From Chloroflexota bacterium (GTDB lineage Bacteria; Chloroflexota; Anaerolineae; Anaerolineales; E44-bin32), in the NCBI GenBank assembly GCA_024277995.1, contig JAJRUD010000134.1, forward strand, positions 1 to 52,814: a stretch of DNA of 52,814 bases. Reading direction: 5' to 3'. The translations under genes were made by a program, and so were the position numbers. Under the pieces are notes generated by a model. It was not told the origin of the DNA and did not search any database. It saw only the letters and a program-made list of their open reading frames with translations. Shown here piece after piece: positions 43,491-51,921 of the stretch; position 1 is the stretch's first letter, and every line of letters begins with the position of its first letter.

Positions 43491-44234
43491 ATGAGGGCTT
43501 TCGAGGGGCAGGTGGCGATTGTCACCGGTGCCAGCAGCGGAATCGGTCGCGCCGTGGCGCTTGCGCTGGGGCGGGAAGGGGCAGCGCTTGTTCTGCTTGG
43601 GCAGGACATGAGCCGTCTGGCCGCTGTCGCTGAGGAGGCAAGTGCCCACACGGACCGCGTGATCCACCATCAGGCTGACTTCACGAACGAGACGCAGGTT
43701 CGTTCCCTGATCGAACGGCTCACGGACGAACTGGAGGCTCTCGATATGCTGGTCCACTGTGCGGGTCTCATCCTGATGGGGGCGATTGAGACTGCGCCGG
43801 TCGAGGACCTCGATCGGCAGTTCCAGGTGAACGTGCGCTCCCCCTTCATGCTCACACAGTTTCTGCTTCCGTATCTGCGGGCCCGGAAGGGGCAGATCGT
43901 CTTCGTCAACTCGAGCGCCGTCCAGCGGGCGAAGGCCAACGTCGGCCAGTATGCGGCCACCAAGCATGCCCTGCGCGGCATCGCCGACAGCCTGCGTGAG
44001 GAGGTCAACCCGCAGGGTGTGCGCGTCTTGAGTGTTTACCCCGGTCGCACGGCGACACCCATGCAGGAGAAGATCAGCGGTTTCGAAGGACGGGCCTACG
44101 AGCCGCACAACCTGCTTCAACCCGACGACGTGGCAGCGGCCGTGGTTCAGGCCTTGAGGATCCCCCGCAGTGCTGAGATCACCGATATCCACATTCGGCC
44201 TCATCGGAGGGCGGACGCGGCCGCGGGCCAGTGA
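43491..44234 (+). CDS. Short-chain dehydrogenase/reductase
   Basis: A 247-residue classical SDR. The cofactor motif TGASSGIG is at 12-19, the NAG-type motif reads CAGLIL (90-95), and the catalytic set is Ser141/Ser142, Tyr154 and Lys158 (NSSAVQRAKANVGQYAATK). It probably reduces or oxidises a sugar keto group in the rfbF pathway, perhaps the last 4-keto reduction, or acts on a small ketone. AAGGAAGG lies nine bases before the ATG. The stop overlaps the ATG of the next gene (TGATG), which links the sugar module to the membrane-protein block. Confidence 0.9.
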   Translation: MRAFEGQVAIVTGASSGIGRAVALALGREGAALVLLGQDMSRLAAVAEEASAHTDRVIHHQADFTNETQVRSLIERLTDELEALDMLVHCAGLILMGAIETAPVEDLDRQFQVNVRSPFMLTQFLLPYLRARKGQIVFVNSSAVQRAKANVGQYAATKHALRGIADSLREEVNPQGVRVLSVYPGRTATPMQEKISGFEGRAYEPHNLLQPDDVAAAVVQALRIPRSAEITDIHIRPHRRADAAAGQ

Positions 44235-45802
44235 TGGGCATGTCTTTCACCAATCAGCCTCCCTCACAAGCTGAAGGGACCGCTCCGGTGGTCCCTTCGC
44301 GCCGGCGCGAGCGCGTCCTCGCCTGGGCGGTGGGCCTCGCCCTGCTGGTGAGCTACCTCTACACCTTCCCGCGCTGGGCCGATCCCAATCAGAACTCGCG
44401 CCTGGACATGATCGTGGCCGTGGTGGATGACGGCACCTTCCAGATCGACCCCTATGTGGGCAACACGGTGGACTACGCCCGGCTGGGCGGGCACTACTAC
44501 AGCGACAAGGCTCCCGGCGTGGCTTTTCTGGGCGTACCCCTGTATGCAGGGCTGAAGGTGCTGCTGGACACTCCCGTTCTGCGGGCTCTTGCGGCGCGGC
44601 TGGATTCCGCTCAGGCGTTTCAGGGCACCCTTCGGCCGGAGGGCAGCGGGGTATCGGTCGGAAAGGTCCGCTTCGCGCTGACCCAGGTGGCACTCACCGC
44701 GGCCCTGGCGGCTCTCCCCAGCGCGCTGTTGGGCCTCTTGCTCTTCCGGATCTTGCGCGCCTTCACCCCCGCCGCGGCTCCGCGCCTGGCGGTCGTCCTG
44801 GGGTATGGCCTGCTCACGCCGGCCTTCGCCTACGCCGGGGCACTCTACGGCCACCAACTGAGCGCGGCGCTGCTCATGGCTGCCTTTGCCCTGCTGTTTC
44901 TCGGTAGAAGGCATCTCAGCCCGGCGCGGCTCTTCGGCACTGGATTGCTGCTGGGCTACAGCGTGATCAGCGAGTACCCCTCGGTCCTGATCGCTGCCGT
45001 CCTCTCCGCATACGCCCTGCGGTCGCTCCTGCGCCAGGGCGCGCCGACTCGACTGGTGTGGCTGCTGCTGGGCGGCGGCCTGTGCGCCGCGGGGCTCATG
45101 CTCTACAACGGGGTGGTCTTCGGTGGGCCCTTCAACCTGGGATATCAGTATTCGACGCTCTGGCAGGAGCAGCACGCGACGGGTCTCCTCAGCCTGGGCG
45201 CGCCCAAGCTGGAGGCGTTGTGGGGCATCACCTTCGGGCCCTTTCGGGGCCTGTTCCTGCTCTCCCCCTGGCTTCTGGCCGCATTCCCGGGCCTGGTCCG
45301 CTGGTGGCGCTCGGGCGAGCGGCGGGAAGAATGGGTGGTCGTGGTGGCCTCGGTGGGGCTGATGCTGACCCTTAACGTTTCTTCTGTGATGTGGTGGGGT
45401 GGGTTCGCTGTTGGTCCGCGTTACCTGCTCCCCGCGCTTCCATTCCTGGCCCTTCCCGTGGTCTTCGTCCTGCGGGAGCCGGTCTCGCGCGGCTGGGGAT
45501 GGGTACTCGGCCTGCTGGCCCTCTGGTCGTGGGTGGCGACGTGGGGGCTGACCCTGGCCGAGCAGGCCTTCCCGCCAGACACATTGTCCAACCCGCTGCT
45601 GCAGTACGCGCTCCCCAACTGGCTGGCGGCGAACGTCGCGCGCAATATGGGCGTGTTGTTGGGTCTGAGCGGGCCGTTGAGCCTGGCGCCGCTGTTCCTG
45701 CTGTTGGCGGCCATCGGGCTGGGCGCGTGGGTGCTGGTGGGGCGTGGGGGGGCGGGGATCCGGGTCGGAGTGCGCGCCGCGCAGGAAGTGCGGTCACAAT
45801 GA
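44234..45802 (+). CDS. Polytopic membrane protein, GT-C glycosyltransferase-like
   Basis: A 522-residue protein with about 11-12 predicted membrane helices. The first extracytoplasmic loop is acidic and aromatic (RWADPNQNSRLDMIVAVVDD, then YYSDKAPGVAFLGVPLYAGL), a pattern seen in GT39/GT-C type enzymes. A later loop has YQYSTLWQEQHATG and FRGLFLLSPWLLAAFPG. It would act on the outer face of the membrane with a polyprenyl-linked donor, but no catalytic residue can be named with confidence. The GTG at 44231 is an alternative start. It overlaps the following gene by four bases (ATGA). Confidence 0.8.
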   Translation: MGMSFTNQPPSQAEGTAPVVPSRRRERVLAWAVGLALLVSYLYTFPRWADPNQNSRLDMIVAVVDDGTFQIDPYVGNTVDYARLGGHYYSDKAPGVAFLGVPLYAGLKVLLDTPVLRALAARLDSAQAFQGTLRPEGSGVSVGKVRFALTQVALTAALAALPSALLGLLLFRILRAFTPAAAPRLAVVLGYGLLTPAFAYAGALYGHQLSAALLMAAFALLFLGRRHLSPARLFGTGLLLGYSVISEYPSVLIAAVLSAYALRSLLRQGAPTRLVWLLLGGGLCAAGLMLYNGVVFGGPFNLGYQYSTLWQEQHATGLLSLGAPKLEALWGITFGPFRGLFLLSPWLLAAFPGLVRWWRSGERREEWVVVVASVGLMLTLNVSSVMWWGGFAVGPRYLLPALPFLALPVVFVLREPVSRGWGWVLGLLALWSWVATWGLTLAEQAFPPDTLSNPLLQYALPNWLAANVARNMGVLLGLSGPLSLAPLFLLLAAIGLGAWVLVGRGGAGIRVGVRAAQEVRSQ

Positions 45803-47583
45803 AGGAGACTCCCCCGGTGCGCGCACGATCGGCAAGGACCCGCCTGCGCGAGCTGGCCGGGAACGAATGGACCTTCGTGGGCCTGGTCATCCTGGGGGTC
45901 TTGGTCCTGACGGGCATCCCATACCTCTATGCGTATCTGAGCGCGCCGCCGGGACGACAGTTCATGGGCATCATGCTGGATGTGCCCGACCACGCGCAAT
46001 ACTTCTCGTGGATGCGTGAGCTGGCGGCTGCGCCCCTGGCATCCAACAAGCTGACCTCCGAGGCCAATCCGCCGCTGTTCTTCAACCTGCTGTGGTGGGG
46101 GCTGGGACGGCTCGGAAGGCTGATGGGTTGGGGGTATGCGGCCGTCTATCAGGTCCTGCGCGCGAGTGCCGCCATCCTGTTCTTGTTGGTGGTCTACCGA
46201 CTATGCACGCTGTTTCTGTCCGACCGCCTGATGCGGCGCACGGCCTTCCTCGTCATAACCTTCACCTCGGGTTTCGGCTGGGTGTTGGTGCTGATGAAGT
46301 ACACAGTGACGGGCGGTGAATTGCTCTTTCCGCTGGATGTCTTCATCGCCGAGGGCAACACCTTTCTGGGGATCCTGGGATATCCGCATTTCATCGCTGC
46401 CGGGCTCTACGTGCTGGCCTTCGATCTCGTCCTGCGGGGGAAAGGCCGTGGCGGCGGCATGAGGCTGCCGATCCTGGCAGGGCTGCTGGTCTTCATCCTG
46501 GGATGGTCGCACGCCTACGATTTGCTGCTGGTGTACGGCGTGTTGGGGGCCTACGTGGTCCTGCTGACGCTGCGCGATCGACGCCTGCCGGCCTATGAGA
46601 CCAGAGCGTTGGTCGTGATCGTCCTGGTCTCCTTTTGGCCGGCGCTCTATTCGTTGGCGCTGACCTCGCTCCACCCGGTCTGGAAAGAGGTGCTGGGCCA
46701 GTTCGCCAACGCGGGGGTCTACACACCGAGCCCCCTGCATCTGCCGCTGCTTCTGGGCGTTGCCTTCCTGCTGGCCCTCTTCACTGCCCTGAAGATGAAC
46801 CCGCTTCGGCTCCGTGGTGTGCAGGAGAAACAGCTCTTCCTGCAGGCGTGGTTCTGGTCCAACATGCTGATGATCTACATCCCGACGGATTTCCAGATCC
46901 ACATGTTGAACGGTTGGCAGGTCCCCATCGGCATCCTGGCCACGCAGGGAGCGTTTCGCTACGTGGCCCCTGCGCTGGGCGGCCTCGCGCAGCGGGCCGG
47001 GCGCGCGTTCTCGGCGGTCGGATTGCGCAAGGCCGTGGCCGTGGGATTGCTGCTGGCGGTGATCCCGACGAATGTGTACCTGTGGACCTGGCGTTTCGTG
47101 GATCTGGGGCGATACGACTATCCCTATTATCTCAGCGACGACGAGGTTCAGGCGCTGTCGTGGCTGGAGGCGAACGCGACGGAGGAGGACGTGGTGCTCA
47201 GCTCGCTCACTCTGGGGCAGTACATCCCCTTCCTCACCGGCGGGCGCGCGTTCCTGGCCCATTGGGCGCAAACGCTGGATTTTTTCGGCAAGCGGGATAT
47301 CGTCGAAGGTTTCTACTCTGGAGCGGTGGAAGACGGCTGGCGGGAGGAGATACTGCGCCGCTATAGCGTGGACTACGTCTTCTACGGCCCCGCAGAGAAA
47401 GCCCTGGGGGGATACACGCCGGATCGATCGCCGCTCCTGCGCGCCGTCTTCACCGCACCCACCGTTGATATCTATGCAGTGCTGCTTGAGCCTGGAGCGT
47501 GTGCTCCACGTCCGGGCACGCCCCGCGGGCCGCGAATCGCGCAGATCCTCGCGCCGCGCTCTGTGATGAGGTCCTGGAAATGA
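45799..47583 (+). CDS. Large polytopic membrane protein, GT-C-like, with extracytoplasmic C-terminal domain
   Basis: A 594-residue protein with about 11 membrane helices and a soluble tail of about 150 residues. The first loop carries PPGRQFMGIMLDVPDHAQYF, followed by NPPLFFNLLWWGLGRLG. The segment FIAEGNTFLGILGYPHFIAA and the tail (YYLSDDEVQALSWLEANATE; TGGRAFLAHWAQTLDFFGKR) resemble Chloroflexota membrane glycosyltransferase-like proteins, where the tail contains a WL-x-N signature. The substrate is unknown. Both flanking overlaps are ATGA, so three genes (44234-49145) form one coupled unit. Confidence 0.78.
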   Translation: MKETPPVRARSARTRLRELAGNEWTFVGLVILGVLVLTGIPYLYAYLSAPPGRQFMGIMLDVPDHAQYFSWMRELAAAPLASNKLTSEANPPLFFNLLWWGLGRLGRLMGWGYAAVYQVLRASAAILFLLVVYRLCTLFLSDRLMRRTAFLVITFTSGFGWVLVLMKYTVTGGELLFPLDVFIAEGNTFLGILGYPHFIAAGLYVLAFDLVLRGKGRGGGMRLPILAGLLVFILGWSHAYDLLLVYGVLGAYVVLLTLRDRRLPAYETRALVVIVLVSFWPALYSLALTSLHPVWKEVLGQFANAGVYTPSPLHLPLLLGVAFLLALFTALKMNPLRLRGVQEKQLFLQAWFWSNMLMIYIPTDFQIHMLNGWQVPIGILATQGAFRYVAPALGGLAQRAGRAFSAVGLRKAVAVGLLLAVIPTNVYLWTWRFVDLGRYDYPYYLSDDEVQALSWLEANATEEDVVLSSLTLGQYIPFLTGGRAFLAHWAQTLDFFGKRDIVEGFYSGAVEDGWREEILRRYSVDYVFYGPAEKALGGYTPDRSPLLRAVFTAPTVDIYAVLLEPGACAPRPGTPRGPRIAQILAPRSVMRSWK

Positions 47584-49145
47584 ACACGAACACTCGCGCT
47601 TTCCCCCGATCCCTGGCGGTGGCAGTCGCTCTGGCCCTTGGGTTGTTCGCCAGCCTGCTTGCTCCGGTCGAGGTTTTCTATGGTCAGGAGGAACTCCCCA
47701 CCTGGTCCGCGCCGCTGGCGCTCTCCAGTCGCGATCCTTCCTCCTGGTTTCCGGACGTGGCTGCGGACCCTTCCGGGCGGGTGCACGTGGTCTGGAGCAG
47801 CGCTGTGGCGTTGCCTGGGGATGGATCGGGGGGCAGCACCAATGCGGAGGCCGACGTGGTGATGTACACCGCGAGCGAAGATGGCGAGACGTGGAGCGAT
47901 CCCGTCGATGTGGTCGCCTTCCGCGAGGCCAGAGGCAGGGAAGCAACGCGTCCTGGGCTCCTGGTCGACGGAGCGGCTCTGTGGCTCACCTACCGCTCCA
48001 AGGATGTCTTCGTCAGGCAGGCGGCCACCGAGAGGGCGACATCCGCCTCGGCCTGGGTACTGCCGCGCCAGCTCAGTTCAGGGAGCGAGGCCTATTATTC
48101 CAGAATGGCCAGCGACCGAGATGGCGCGCTGCACGTGGTTTACACGGGCAATATGCCCAGTCCTGATTGCGCGATCTGCTACCACGTGCTCTACCGGCGT
48201 TCCGTTGACGGCGGTCGGACCTGGTCTGCCGCCACCGATGTCTCGGTCCTGCCGACGGGGGCTGTGAAGCCTCAATTGCTCGTCGATGAAGAGGGTGATC
48301 TCCATCTCGTCTGGGAGGCCGGCCGCGGGGGCAGTCTGGGTCAGCTTGAGAAGCCCACGCGCGTGCTCTACGCCGCCTCCTACGACAAGGGCGAGACGTG
48401 GACGCTTCCGCTCGAATTCCGCGCCCCCAATGGCCAGGCTCGCAATCCCGCGCTGGCCATCGATGGCCAGGGTCGACTGATGGCTGTCTGGATCGGGCTG
48501 CCTGAAGAGCGGGTCTATTTCCAGGTTTCCACGGACCGTGGACGTTCCTGGTCTGAGCCGACCGTGATCGAGGGGGTCTTCGGCTTCGACAGTCGCCTGG
48601 ATGGTTACAGCATGGTCGCGGACAGCGCCGGGGACGTCCACCTTGCGATGGTGGGCAGGACCTTCGAGCGCCAGAAGGAGATGGAAGTCCTCAACCTCAC
48701 CTGGAACGCCACGGAGAGAACCTGGTCTCTTCCCCAGTCGATCGCGAAGTATGACGAGGACCTTCCGGAGTGGCCGCGGCTGGCGGTAAGTGGCGGTAAC
48801 CGTCTGCTTGTTGTTTGGTTCGTGCGCGATGCGGCGAATATATTCAGATCCGAAAGCGGCCGCTACCAGGTCTGGTATTCCCAGGGTCAGACCTCGGCGC
48901 CGGAGTTTCCGTTGCAGGGAACTGAGCCCTCTACTACCCAGGCCGCGGCCGAAGCGACAGACATGCCCACGCGCCTGGTGCTGGCCGCGTCGCCGGCGGT
49001 TTCCACGACGCAGGTTCCCGCCATGCAGGGCATGGAGCCTGTGGTGCAAGAGGCTGACGTGCTGCTGGTGATCCTGAAGAGCCTGGTGCCGACGGTGCTG
49101 TTCCTGCTCGCGGCGCTCGTCGGCGTGCGGCTCTGGCGCCGCTGA
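47580..49145 (+). CDS. BNR/sialidase-like beta-propeller surface protein
   Basis: A 521-residue exported protein. Residues 1-35 look like a signal peptide (SLAVAVALALGLFASLLAPV), and a C-terminal membrane helix with a basic end (VPTVLFLLAALVGVRLWRR) would anchor it. Between them are four Asp-boxes: SEDGETW (99-105), SVDGGRTW (208-215), SYDKGETW (267-274) and STDRGRSW (317-324), as in six-bladed sialidase-type propellers. I find no FRIP motif or clear sialidase catalytic set, so it may bind rather than cut glycans. A Thr/Ala-rich linker (about 440-500) leads to the anchor. Coupled to the two membrane proteins upstream. Confidence 0.83.
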   Translation: MNTNTRAFPRSLAVAVALALGLFASLLAPVEVFYGQEELPTWSAPLALSSRDPSSWFPDVAADPSGRVHVVWSSAVALPGDGSGGSTNAEADVVMYTASEDGETWSDPVDVVAFREARGREATRPGLLVDGAALWLTYRSKDVFVRQAATERATSASAWVLPRQLSSGSEAYYSRMASDRDGALHVVYTGNMPSPDCAICYHVLYRRSVDGGRTWSAATDVSVLPTGAVKPQLLVDEEGDLHLVWEAGRGGSLGQLEKPTRVLYAASYDKGETWTLPLEFRAPNGQARNPALAIDGQGRLMAVWIGLPEERVYFQVSTDRGRSWSEPTVIEGVFGFDSRLDGYSMVADSAGDVHLAMVGRTFERQKEMEVLNLTWNATERTWSLPQSIAKYDEDLPEWPRLAVSGGNRLLVVWFVRDAANIFRSESGRYQVWYSQGQTSAPEFPLQGTEPSTTQAAAEATDMPTRLVLAASPAVSTTQVPAMQGMEPVVQEADVLLVILKSLVPTVLFLLAALVGVRLWRR

Positions 49146-49168
49146 GCGCCCGCCTCCTCCCCGCACCC

Positions 49169-50407
49169 ATGATGAGTCGATGCATGCGAATCCTGTACTT
49201 CGTGCCCTACGTACCGAACCTCGTTCGCGTGCGGCCCTACAACCTGATCCGTCACCTGGCACAGCGGGGTCATCGGATCACGGTGCTGACCCTGTACGCG
49301 GATGCCAGGGAAAAGGCGGACGCCGATAGGCTGAGGGACCATTGCGAACGCGTTCTCGCCCTCCCGATCGGGCGCGCGAGGATCCTGTGGAACTGCCTGA
49401 GCGCGCTGCCCACACGCGCTCCGCTGCAGGCCGCGTATAGCTGGGAGCCGCGGGCCGGGCGGGCCTTGTCGGCGTTGCTGGATGAAGGCGATGGAGCGGG
49501 CGCGTTCGACGTGGTGCACGTGGAGCACCTGCGGGGCTCGCGCTACGCCTTGTGGGTCCGGGCGCACCTGGCGGCGCAGGGGCGCAAGCTGCCTCTGGTC
49601 TGGGACAGCGTGGATTGCATTTCGCAACTCTTCCGGCAGACGGCGGTGCGCAGCCGACGCCCTCTCAACCGTCTGACGGCCCGCCTGGAACTGAGGCGCA
49701 CACAGCGCCACGAGGGCGATTTGCTGGGGCGCTTCGAGCGGGTGCTGGTGACCTCTGAGGTTGACAAGGCGGCCTTGCTTGAGCTCGCCGCCGACGGCGC
49801 GACGGCCCCGGTGACCGTGCTGAGCAATGGCGTTGATCTGAGCTACTTCACACCGATTCCTGGCGGATGTCGGCCGGCCGCGCTGGTGCTGAGCGGCAAG
49901 ATGAGCTACCACGCCAACGTCACCATGGCGCTGGAGTTCGTCGAAGGCATCTTGCCGCGCGTGCTGGCCGGGCGCCCCGATGCACGCCTCACCATCGTGG
50001 GCAAGGATCCGCCGCGTTCCCTGCAGGCTCTTGCTGCACACCCGGCGATCACCGTCACAGGCACGGTGCCCGACGTGCGACCTCACCTGCAGAAGGCTGC
50101 TGTGGCCGTGGCTCCGCTGCGCTACGGCGCAGGCATACAGAACAAGGTGCTGGAAGCCATGGCTTGCGGGACGGCCGTGGTGAGCACGCCTGCCGCAGCA
50201 CGGGCGCTGGCCGCGGTCCCGGGCCGCGATCTTGTCACGGCCGACGAACCGGAGGCCTTCGCCCGAGCGATATTGGACCTGCTCGAAGACGAAGGGCGGC
50301 GCAGGGCTATTGCGCTTGCCGGCCGTCGCTACGTTGAGCGGCACCATGATTGGCATGTCATAGCAGCACGACTGGAGCAAATCTACGATGACGTCCTCGA
50401 CCACTGA
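49169..50407 (+). CDS. GT4-family glycosyltransferase
   Basis: A 412-residue GT-B enzyme distantly related to those at 31008 and 36504 (MRILYFVPYVPNLVRVRPYN). The donor half has LVLSGKMSYHANVTMALEFV, VVAPLRYGAGIQNKVLEAM-type and GTAVVSTPAAARALA segments. The first Met is uncertain: ATG 49169, 49172 and 49184 are in frame and none has a strong RBS; homology begins at 49184. It overlaps the initiating sugar transferase by 20 bases, so the two are tightly coupled and it may add the second sugar. Confidence 0.9.
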   Translation: MMSRCMRILYFVPYVPNLVRVRPYNLIRHLAQRGHRITVLTLYADAREKADADRLRDHCERVLALPIGRARILWNCLSALPTRAPLQAAYSWEPRAGRALSALLDEGDGAGAFDVVHVEHLRGSRYALWVRAHLAAQGRKLPLVWDSVDCISQLFRQTAVRSRRPLNRLTARLELRRTQRHEGDLLGRFERVLVTSEVDKAALLELAADGATAPVTVLSNGVDLSYFTPIPGGCRPAALVLSGKMSYHANVTMALEFVEGILPRVLAGRPDARLTIVGKDPPRSLQALAAHPAITVTGTVPDVRPHLQKAAVAVAPLRYGAGIQNKVLEAMACGTAVVSTPAAARALAAVPGRDLVTADEPEAFARAILDLLEDEGRRRAIALAGRRYVERHHDWHVIAARLEQIYDDVLDH

Positions 50408-51896
50408 AATTGACGTCTTTCTGGAGCGGCCCCTGCAAGACCGGCTGGAATGGAGCCAGACGCGGCAGGCCCGGAAGGCACAATGGAGAGTGCTCTTGGC
50501 CGCTCTCCTATTGGGCGATTTCCTGCTCGTGGGAGCGGCCTTTCGCCTTGCCTATTGGCTGCGCTTTGAGACCGGGCTGCCGATCTTCCGCCTGAACGTC
50601 GTTCCTTCCTTTCCCTTCTACATTCAGCTTGCCATGGCGCTCATCCCGGTCCAGATCGCGATCTTTGCCATGCTGGGGCTTTATCATCGCGAGAACCTGC
50701 TCGGCGGGGCGGGGGAATATGCGTTGGTGTTTCGCGGCACGACGGTCGGCTTGCTTCTGTTGGTTGTGGCGGGCTTCCTCGAGCCAGCGTTGGTTTTCGC
50801 GCGTGGCTGGCTGCTGCTCGCCTGGCTGCTGAGCTTCATCCTGGTCGCTGCGGGGCGCTTCGTGCTGCGCCGCATGGTGTACTTCCTGCGTCGACGCGGG
50901 TATTTCCTGTCACCGGCGGTGATCGTGGGGGCCAACGAAGAGGGGCGTTTGTTGGCCAGCCAACTGCTGCGCTGGTCCACCTCGGGGCTGCACGTCCTGG
51001 GCTTTGTGGACGATGGACTGCCGGTTGGGGCCTCCGTCATGCCGGGGCTGGTCAATCTGGGTCGGATCGAGGACCTGGATACCATCATCGAGACCTGCGA
51101 GGTCGAAGAAGCCATCCTGGCCACCAGTGCCCACTCGAGGAAAGAGATGCTGATGCTCTTCCGCCGCTATGGCGTGGCGGAGGGCTTGAACCTGCGCCTG
51201 TCCTCGGGGTTGTTCGAGATCATAACCACGGGCCTCAACGTGAAGGAGTTCGCCTACGTGCCGCTGGTGGGAGTGAACAAGGTACGCCTCACCGGGACCG
51301 ATCTGCTGCTCAAGCGCACGCTGGACATCGCCGTGGCCTTACCGGCGCTGATCCTCATTTCGCCGCTGTTGTTGTTGCTGGCTATCCTGGTGAAGGTCGA
51401 TTCGCGCGGCCCGGCCTTTCACCGCCGGCGGGTGATGGGTGTCAAAGGGCGACAATTCGACGCCTTCAAGCTGCGCACGATGTATGTGAACGGGAATTCC
51501 ATCCTGGATACCAGACCCGAATTGAAAGAGGAGCTCGCCCACAATCATAAACTCAAGGATGATCCACGCATCACGCGCGTGGGACGGTTCATGCGCAAGT
51601 ACAGCCTGGATGAGCTGCCGCAATTGATCAACGTGCTGCTGGGACAGATGTCCCTCGTAGGCCCGCGCATGATATCGCCGCAGGAGATGGTGCGCTACGA
51701 TCGCTGGGCCCTCAACCTGCTCACCGTCAGGCCAGGGATCACCGGCCTATGGCAGGTCAGCGGCCGTTCGGACCTCACCTATGAGGACCGTGTGCGCCTG
51801 GATATGCATTACATCCGCAATTGGACCATCTGGCTTGACCTGCAGTTGTTGTTCCAGACCATCCCCGTTGTTTTCAATGCCCATGGTGCCTACTGA
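50388..51896 (+). CDS. Polyprenyl-phosphate sugar-1-phosphate transferase (WbaP/WcaJ-like)
   Basis: Initiating enzyme of the repeat unit, a 502-residue polyisoprenyl-phosphate hexose-1-phosphate transferase. Four N-terminal membrane helices (about 35-150) are followed by a Rossmann-like CoA-binding-type domain ([17 protein letters not shown]) and the C-terminal PglC-like catalytic domain with a re-entrant helix ([20 protein letters not shown]). The catalytic Asp-Glu lies in [26 protein letters not shown] and [20 protein letters not shown] complete the signature. Which sugar is loaded is not evident. It links the upstream glycosyltransferases to the lipid carrier and is encoded near the far end of the locus rather than at its start. 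Confidence 0.94.
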   Translation: MTSSTTEIDVFLERPLQDRLEWSQTRQARKAQWRVLLAALLLGDFLLVGAAFRLAYWLRFETGLPIFRLNVVPSFPFYIQLAMALIPVQIAIFAMLGLYHRENLLGGAGEYALVFRGTTVGLLLLVVAGFLEPALVFARGWLLLAWLLSFILVAAGRFVLRRMVYFLRRRGYFLSPAVIVGANEEGRLLASQLLRWSTSGLHVLGFVDDGLPVGASVMPGLVNLGRIEDLDTIIETCEVEEAILATSAHSRKEMLMLFRRYGVAEGLNLRLSSGLFEIITTGLNVKEFAYVPLVGVNKVRLTGTDLLLKRTLDIAVALPALILISPLLLLLAILVKVDSRGPAFHRRRVMGVKGRQFDAFKLRTMYVNGNSILDTRPELKEELAHNHKLKDDPRITRVGRFMRKYSLDELPQLINVLLGQMSLVGPRMISPQEMVRYDRWALNLLTVRPGITGLWQVSGRSDLTYEDRVRLDMHYIRNWTIWLDLQLLFQTIPVVFNAHGAY

Positions 51897-51921
51897 TGAC
51901 GCGCCAAAGGAGAAGAAGGTC

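Noticed and set aside
47580-49145. Active sialidase call for the BNR protein
   Set aside because: Asp-boxes alone show only the propeller fold; I found no FRIP motif or clear arginine triad/tyrosine set, so an enzymatic name is not justified.
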